Source: Rhizobiales bacterium UBA697 (GTDB taxonomy: Bacteria > Pseudomonadota > Alphaproteobacteria > Rhizobiales > Ancalomicrobiaceae). Taken from it: DNA of 29,110 nt. Shown one piece after another: positions 24,733-29,110 of this stretch. The stretch lies in the NCBI GenBank assembly GCA_002298965.1, contig DBMN01000023.1, positions 1 to 29,110 of the forward strand, in the 5' to 3' direction. The notes under the pieces are model-generated. The model ran no database searches. It was not told the origin of the DNA and saw nothing but the letters and a program-made list of their open reading frames with translations. The position numbers and the translations under genes are program-made. Position 1 is the stretch's first letter. The number at the start of each line of letters is the position of its first letter.

Positions 24733-25131
24733 TCAGCCCTGGAGGACCTGACTGGCCACGTTGATGTATTTGCGGCCCGCTTCCTTGGCCTCGATCACGG
24801 CGTCGATCAGCTTGCGCTCCGAACGCACCTTGGCGAGCTTGACCAGCAGCGGCAGGTTCATGCCGGCGACGACCTCGATCGTGTCGCCGTTCATCACCGA
24901 GATCGCCATGTTGGAGGGGGTGCCGCCGAACATGTCCGTCAGAATGGCGACGCCTTCCCCGGAATCCACCGAGGTCACGGCGGCGAGGATGTCGCCGCGT
25001 CGCATTTCCATGTCGTCCTCCGGGCCGATGCAGATCGTGGCGATCTGTCGTTGGGGGCCGACGACGTGCTCGAGAGCCTTGACGAACTCTTTTGCGAGAT
25101 CCCCGTGGGTCACGAGGACGAGACCGATCAT
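24733..25131 (-). CDS. PTS EIIA component, mannose family
   Basis: This 132-residue stand-alone EIIA(Man)-type domain accepts phosphate from HPr on His9 (LVLVTHGDLA). The conserved loop LTDMFGGTPSN (about 64-74) shapes the active site. No IIB, IIC or IID genes follow, so it is a regulatory phosphoacceptor and not part of a transporter; in Rhizobiales the equivalent gene is often called manX or ptsM. AGGAG lies 8 nt before the ATG at 25131. A 148-bp spacer separates it from hprK, enough for a promoter of its own. Confidence 0.92.
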   Translation of the reverse strand: MIGLVLVTHGDLAKEFVKALEHVVGPQRQIATICIGPEDDMEMRRGDILAAVTSVDSGEGVAILTDMFGGTPSNMAISVMNGDTIEVVAGMNLPLLVKLAKVRSERKLIDAVIEAKEAGRKYINVASQVLQG

Positions 25132-25247
25132 CGAGTATGCTCCTGCGGGCCTACGTCCGGGCCGGTTTCCGCTCTTGCGACGGATGACCGTTTCCCACGT
25201 GGGTAGCGCGCAAAAATGGGCGTGGCCGCGCCGAACTTCAAGTCTCT

Positions 25248-25268
25248 AATTTGTGGAACTTGCAAATT
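25248..25268. promoter_or_regulatory. AT-rich inverted repeat between hprK and EIIA
   Basis: AATTTG (25248-25253) and CAAATT (25263-25268) form an inverted repeat with a 9-bp spacer, in a locally AT-rich stretch unusual for this genome. On the minus strand the right arm belongs to TTGCAA, a possible -35 element for the EIIA-HPr-HIT-NudC genes. The repeat is about 120-140 bp before the EIIA start. Confidence 0.35.
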
Positions 25269-25279
25269 CCTGCATTGCG

Positions 25280-25732
25280 TCACGCTTCTCCCGCGATGGA
25301 ACGCAACGCGCTGCGGACCCGACGCACGCCGCGCAGGTCCTCCCGCCACAGTCGGATGGCGGGGAGCCGGACGCCGGCGATCACGGTGAACCGGGCGTCC
25401 TCCTCCGGCATCCGCGGCGGCTGGACCTCCTCGATGTCGACGACGAGGGCGACGACGCCGGCCGGCTCGTGGGCCAGGTCGACGATGCCGATGCCGCGCA
25501 CCTCGATCTTGCCGGCGATGGTGGCGGGGGTGCGGGCGACGAGGCGGCCGTGATGGGCCTCGATCGTCACCCGGTCGTCGGCGATCAGCGCCGCGTCGTG
25601 GCCGTGGGCGGAGGCGTCCTCGACCAGATCGAACACCAGCCGCGACTTGCCGGCCCCCGTCGCCCCGCGCACCAGGACGCCGCGGCCCTCGTAGATCAGC
25701 GCGGAAGCATGGATGGTGACGGGATGGCCCAT
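25280..25732 (-). CDS. hprK: HPr kinase/phosphorylase, short alphaproteobacterial form
   Basis: This 150-residue enzyme is only the catalytic domain; the N-terminal domain of the firmicute enzyme (about 310 residues) is missing, which is normal in alphaproteobacteria. The P-loop GATGAGKS lies at 23-30, LIADD (49-53) carries the catalytic acidic residues, and IEVRGIGIVDL (76-86) is the family signature. It phosphorylates and dephosphorylates the regulatory Ser of HPr (Ser53 of the HPr encoded downstream). GAGAGG lies about 9 nt before the ATG. The gene follows chvG after 31 bp, so the sensor kinase and the PTS regulator are probably cotranscribed. Confidence 0.93.
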   Translation of the reverse strand: MGHPVTIHASALIYEGRGVLVRGATGAGKSRLVFDLVEDASAHGHDAALIADDRVTIEAHHGRLVARTPATIAGKIEVRGIGIVDLAHEPAGVVALVVDIEEVQPPRMPEEDARFTVIAGVRLPAIRLWREDLRGVRRVRSALRSIAGEA

Positions 25733-25763
25733 GGTGTTCGTCCTCTCGGTCGGAGCGATCCTA

Positions 25764-27554
25764 TCAGGTCACCGACCCGGCCGGCAGCGACACGACGAAG
25801 CGGGCGCCGAGGATCGACCCGTCGGCCGCCTTGCGGTTCTCGGCCCTGAGCCGGCCGCCGTGCGCCTCGGCGATCTGGCGCGAGATCGCGAGGCCCAGGC
25901 CGGAGTTGTTGCCGAAGCCCTCGCTCTCGGGGCGGTCGGTGTAGAAGCGCTCGAAGATCCGCTCGATCGTCTCCGCCCGGATGCCCGGCCCGTCGTCGTC
26001 GACGGTGATCTCGATCCGCCCGCCGACGACCGCGAGATCGACCCGGACCTCGGCGCCCTCGGCCGAGAAGGAACGGGCATTGTCGACGAGATTGGTGATG
26101 ACCTGACCGAGCCGGCTGTCGTGGCCCATCACCACGAAGGCGAGATGCGGCGCGCCGAGCGGGCGGGTGGTGAGCTTCACGCTCTGGCCGCGCTTCTCGG
26201 CGAGGTCGTTCTGCAGCGACACCACCGCCTCGACCAGCGCCTGCAGGTCGACCGGCGCCGAATCCTGCCGCGCAAGCTCGGCGTCGAGCCGCGAGGCGTC
26301 GGAAATGTCGGTGATCAGTCGGTCGAGCCGCTTCACGTCGTGCTGGACGATTTCCACCAGCCGCGCGCGCGAGGCGTCGGACTTGGCGAGCGGCAGGGTC
26401 TCGACCGCGCTGCGGAGCGAGGTCAGCGGGTTCTTCAGCTCGTGGGCGACGTCGGCGGCGAAGCTCTCGATCGCGTCCATCCGGCCGTAGAGCGCGTTGG
26501 TCATGTCGCGCAGCGCCCGCGACAGATGGCCGATCTCGTCGGAGCGTTCCGAGAAGTCGGGGATCTCCTCGCGCGCCTTGACCGAGCGGCGCACCCGGTC
26601 GGCGGCGGCGGCGAGCCGGCGCAGCGGCGCGGCGATCGTGCCGGCGAGCAGGAAGGAGAGCAGCATGATGACGGCGCCGGCGACCAGGAAGACGCGCAGG
26701 ATCGCCATGCGCTCCGCCCGCACGATGGCGTCGATGTCGCCGCCCGGGGTCGAGAGCTGCAGCGCGCCGAGCACCTTGCCGCCGCGCCGGATCGGCACCG
26801 CCACGGTGACGATCATGTCGCCCGCCCGCGTCACCCGCACGATCGGCGTCGTCGTGCCCGTGAGCGCCGCGGCGACCTCCGGATAGTCCTTGCCGGCGGA
26901 GATGCCGACCTCGCGATAGATCGGCAGGTCGTGGCCGCCGCGCATCAGCCGCGACACGACCTCGATCGCCCGGTGGAAGAGGCCTGGATCGGGCGGCGGC
27001 GCCGGCGGTGCGTCGGGCGGGAAGAAGGCGCCGGAGCGATAGAGCGTGCGGCTGTCGAGGACGAGGAAGCCGTCGCGGTCCCAGACCCGTGCCGGCGTCT
27101 TGGCCGGCGAGACGAGCAGCCGCAGGATCGGCGCCACCCGCATCGGGTCGATCGGGAACTCCAGCGTCGACAGGTCGTCGCCGCTGTCGGGGTCCTTCTC
27201 GGCCTTGTCGCCGGCTTCCGCCCTGAGAAGCGCGTCGAGGTCGATGCCGGTCGCCCCGGATTCCTTCATCGTCGAGGCGCCGATCGCCGCGGCGATGATC
27301 TCGCCCTGGGTCTCGAGGCTCTCGATCCGCGCGTCGGTGAGGCCGGCGCGGAACTGGTTGAGATAGAGGACGGCGAGCACCAGCGTGACGAGACCGCCGA
27401 GGTTGAGCAGCACGATGCGCCGCGTCAGGCTCGAAAAGGCGGTGGCGCCGGCGAGGCGGTTGAGCCTTCGCCCGGCGAGCCGCAGGTAGCGACTGCCGCG
27501 CCGGCCGCGCGGAAGGCGGCCGGTGCCCTCGTCGTGGTCCGAAGCCTCCGACAC
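25764..27554 (-). CDS. chvG: Sensor histidine kinase ChvG (ExoS/BvrS type)
   Basis: This 596-residue membrane kinase has TM1 at about 46-66, a periplasmic sensor region of about 220 residues beginning with the family-typical STMKESGATGIDLDALLR, and TM2 at about 285-307. HAMP spans 307-360. The dimerisation/phosphoacceptor helix has His371 in DVAHELKNPLTSLRS. The ATPase domain shows the N-box LVDNARSF, DDGPGI and GLGLAIS. ChvG responds to acid and envelope stress and controls symbiosis or virulence traits in Rhizobium, Agrobacterium and Brucella. The start is GTG, 7 bp after the chvI stop; AAGGAG in the last codons of chvI serves as ribosome site. Confidence 0.94.
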   Translation of the reverse strand: MSEASDHDEGTGRLPRGRRGSRYLRLAGRRLNRLAGATAFSSLTRRIVLLNLGGLVTLVLAVLYLNQFRAGLTDARIESLETQGEIIAAAIGASTMKESGATGIDLDALLRAEAGDKAEKDPDSGDDLSTLEFPIDPMRVAPILRLLVSPAKTPARVWDRDGFLVLDSRTLYRSGAFFPPDAPPAPPPDPGLFHRAIEVVSRLMRGGHDLPIYREVGISAGKDYPEVAAALTGTTTPIVRVTRAGDMIVTVAVPIRRGGKVLGALQLSTPGGDIDAIVRAERMAILRVFLVAGAVIMLLSFLLAGTIAAPLRRLAAAADRVRRSVKAREEIPDFSERSDEIGHLSRALRDMTNALYGRMDAIESFAADVAHELKNPLTSLRSAVETLPLAKSDASRARLVEIVQHDVKRLDRLITDISDASRLDAELARQDSAPVDLQALVEAVVSLQNDLAEKRGQSVKLTTRPLGAPHLAFVVMGHDSRLGQVITNLVDNARSFSAEGAEVRVDLAVVGGRIEITVDDDGPGIRAETIERIFERFYTDRPESEGFGNNSGLGLAISRQIAEAHGGRLRAENRKAADGSILGARFVVSLPAGSVT

Positions 27555-27561
27555 GGTCGCG

Positions 27562-28263
27562 TCAGATCTCCTTGAAGCGATAGCCGACGCCGTAGAGCGT
27601 CTCGATCATCTCGAAGTCGTCGTCGACCGCCTTGAACTTCTTGCGCAGCCGCTTGATGTGGCTGTCGATGGTGCGGTCGTCGACGTAGACCTGATCGTCG
27701 TAGGCGGCGTCCATCAGGGCGTTGCGGCTCTTCACCACGCCCGGGCGCTGCGCCAGCGCGTAGAGGATCAGGAACTCGGTGACCGTCAGCGTCACCGGCT
27801 CGCCCTTCCAGGTGCAGGTGTGCCGCTCCTGGTCCATCGCCAGCGGACCGCGCTCGAGCACGCGCTGGGCGTCGGTCGGCTTGGCCGGCCCCTCGCCCTT
27901 CGGCGCGACGCGGCGCAGCACCGCCTTGACGCGCTCGACCAGCAGGCGCTGCGAGAACGGCTTCCGGATGAAGTCGTCGGCGCCCATCTTCAGGCCGAAG
28001 AGCTCGTCGATCTCGTCGTCCTTCGACGTCAGGAAGATCACCGGCAGCTCGGACTTCTGGCGCAGGCGGCGCAGCAGCTCCATGCCGTCCATGCGCGGCA
28101 TCTTGATGTCGAAGATCGCGAGGTCCGGCGGGCTGGCCTTGAGCCCGTCCAGCGCCGAGGCGCCGTCGGTGTAGGTCTGCACGCGATAGCCTTCGGACTC
28201 GAGGGCGATCGAGACGGAGGTGAGGATGTTGCGGTCGTCGTCGACGAGGGCGATGGTGGGCAT
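27562..28263 (-). CDS. chvI: Response regulator ChvI (OmpR family)
   Basis: This 233-residue regulator has a receiver domain with VDDD (8-10 acidic pocket), phosphoacceptor Asp52 in IFDIKMPRMDG, LTSKDD and the KPF lysine. The C-terminal OmpR/PhoB winged helix contains LTVTEFLILYALAQRPG, DRTIDSHIKRLRKKF and TLYGVGYRF. It is the partner of ChvG and heads the operon ChvI-ChvG-HprK-EIIA-HPr-HIT-NudC. The ATG at 28263 has GGAGA about 14 nt upstream, rather far; no better start is near. In relatives ChvI controls exopolysaccharide, motility and envelope genes. Confidence 0.95.
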   Translation of the reverse strand: MPTIALVDDDRNILTSVSIALESEGYRVQTYTDGASALDGLKASPPDLAIFDIKMPRMDGMELLRRLRQKSELPVIFLTSKDDEIDELFGLKMGADDFIRKPFSQRLLVERVKAVLRRVAPKGEGPAKPTDAQRVLERGPLAMDQERHTCTWKGEPVTLTVTEFLILYALAQRPGVVKSRNALMDAAYDDQVYVDDRTIDSHIKRLRKKFKAVDDDFEMIETLYGVGYRFKEI

Positions 28264-28327
28264 GGGGAATGCCTGTCTCCGGGTGGGGATCGCCGCGGGG
28301 GGATCACCGCGCCTTTTCGCACGGTGA

Positions 28328-28337
28328 TTGCGCGCAA
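28328..28337. promoter_or_regulatory. Palindrome TTGCGCGCAA upstream of chvI
   Basis: A perfect 10-bp palindrome inside the near-palindrome GATTGCGCGCAAATC, 65-74 bp before the chvI start. The 289-bp spacer 28264-28552 is divergent, serving chvI to the left and the HugZ-like gene to the right. A TATATGAT stretch on the minus strand (about 28350) could be the chvI -10 region. The palindrome may be an operator; no known consensus is claimed. Confidence 0.35.
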
Positions 28338-28552
28338 ATCATGGCGGCGATCATATACCGCTCGCGAGGCGATTGTGGACCCGTATTTCCGCCGGGTCTC
28401 GGCGCCGCCCTCGTCTTCGCGACGTTCCCGTGACGCCCGGCCCGTGACGGCACCGGTGACGCCGTCCGCGACGAAGGTTCGGCGCGGGCCGGGTTGACGC
28501 CGACGGCCCGCGGTCCGACATCGTGGGGACCGGCCAGGCAGCGGAGGCGATC

Positions 28553-29110
28553 ATGGCGAAGGACGACGACTTCTCCCCGGTGGAATGCTCCCGCCGCCTG
28601 CTGCGCCAGGCCCGCACCGCGGCGCTCGCCACCATCGCCCGGCGCACCGGCCACCCCTTCGGCTCGATGGTCTCGGTCGCCTGCGAGGCCGACGGCACGC
28701 CGATCCTGCTGGTCTCGACGCTGGCCGCCCACGCCCGCAACCTCGCCGAGGACCCGCGCGCCTCGCTGCTGTTCGAGGACCGCACCGCGCCCGACCCGCA
28801 GCAGGGGGCCCGCGTCACCGTGGTCGGCCACATCGAGAAGATCGCCGACCCGACGACGGCGGCGCGGCGCTATCTCGCCCGCCTGCCGGAAGCCGCGCTC
28901 TATGCCGGCTTCGCCGACTTCGCCTTCTTCCGCCTCGTCGTCGAGGAGGCCCATCTCGTCGCCGGCTTCGGTCGGGCGATGCACGTCCGCCGCGACGACC
29001 TCCTGCTCGACCTCGCCGGCTGCGCGGCGCTGGTCGACGCCGAGCCGGCGCTGCTCGAGCGGCTCGCCGCCGACCCCGCCCGTCTCGCCGAACTCGCGCA
29101 TCGGCTCGGC
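28553..29110 (+). CDS. HugZ-like pyridoxamine 5'-phosphate oxidase-fold protein (partial, 3' end outside window)
   Basis: The frame stays open to the right edge, giving 186 residues without a stop. The N-terminal ARTAALATIARRTGHPFGSMVSVACEADGTPILLVS (about 21-56) and AHARNLAEDPRASLLFED (59-76) are typical of the split-barrel flavin/heme-binding fold of the HugZ family. The segment FADFAFFRLVVEEAHLVAGFGRA near residues 122-144 carries the GFGRA motif of that family. A C-terminal domain (DUF2470-like) usually follows and seems to begin near 160. HugZ homologues bind or break down heme; others are of unknown role. GGAGG lies 6 nt before the ATG at 28553. It is divergent from chvI. Confidence 0.8.
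   Translation, partial: MAKDDDFSPVECSRRLLRQARTAALATIARRTGHPFGSMVSVACEADGTPILLVSTLAAHARNLAEDPRASLLFEDRTAPDPQQGARVTVVGHIEKIADPTTAARRYLARLPEAALYAGFADFAFFRLVVEEAHLVAGFGRAMHVRRDDLLLDLAGCAALVDAEPALLERLAADPARLAELAHRLG

Overview
The window is high-GC DNA (roughly two thirds G+C) with dense coding. It looks like the chromosome of an alphaproteobacterium of the Rhizobiales/Hyphomicrobiales type. The main reasons are the ChvI-ChvG-HPr kinase-EIIA(Man)-HPr cluster, the short alphaproteobacterial HPr kinase, the MerR-linked beta-oxidation locus and a TadG-like protein with Cys-rich VWA region. I cannot name a genus from the sequence alone. I see no rRNA, tRNA, transposase, phage gene or CRISPR array, and nothing that looks like a recently acquired island.

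Layout. (1) 1-330 (-): start of a sensor or chemoreceptor with a nitrate/nitrite-sensing (NIT) domain, cut by the window edge; behind it lies a spacer (331-583) packed with overlapping inverted repeats. (2) 584-3356 (-): a tightly coupled three-gene operon (EEP-family hydrolase, NUDIX hydrolase, PhzF-family protein) joined by TTGA and ATGA stop/start overlaps. (3) 3513-12953 (+): a fatty-acid uptake and beta-oxidation locus: SCP2-domain protein, FadL outer-membrane channel, FadD acyl-CoA ligase, MerR regulator, thiolase, FadB-type bifunctional enzyme and a 595-residue acyl-CoA dehydrogenase, ending at a strong hairpin terminator. Similar 16-mers based on TTGACGTA occur before scp2, fadL and merR and may be the operators of the MerR protein. 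(4) 13030-16520 (-): a COG4091 oxidoreductase with SAF domain and a CysZ/EI24-like membrane protein (2 bp apart), then a TadG-like pilus-assembly protein. (5) 16761-22904: an adenosine-kinase-like PfkB sugar kinase, a membrane diguanylate cyclase, a PuuR-like XRE-cupin regulator divergent from a beta-alanine:pyruvate-type aminotransferase, and a GGDEF-EAL protein with a degenerate GGDEF motif. (6) 23039-28263 (-): ChvI, ChvG, HPr kinase, EIIA(Man), HPr, a HIT-family protein and NudC. (7) 28553-29110 (+): a HugZ-like flavin/heme-binding-fold protein cut by the window edge.

How they work together. Region 3 supplies the main steps from long-chain fatty acid import to acetyl-CoA: FadL admits the acid, FadD activates it, the dehydrogenase, FadB and thiolase run the cycle, and the MerR protein probably senses an acyl-CoA. 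Region 6 joins the ChvG/ChvI envelope-stress/acid two-component system to an incomplete regulatory PTS (HPr, EIIA, HPr kinase, with no sugar permease); here two nucleotide-hydrolysing proteins (HIT, NudC) are attached to its 3' end. Region 5 places a c-di-GMP synthase with an intact GGEEF and a likely phosphodiesterase a few kilobases apart.

I did not find a clearly new defence or mobile system. The best candidates for something undescribed are the EEP-NUDIX-PhzF operon, the repeat-rich spacer at 425-499, the shared TTGACGTA-type sites and the HIT-NudC extension of the PTS operon.
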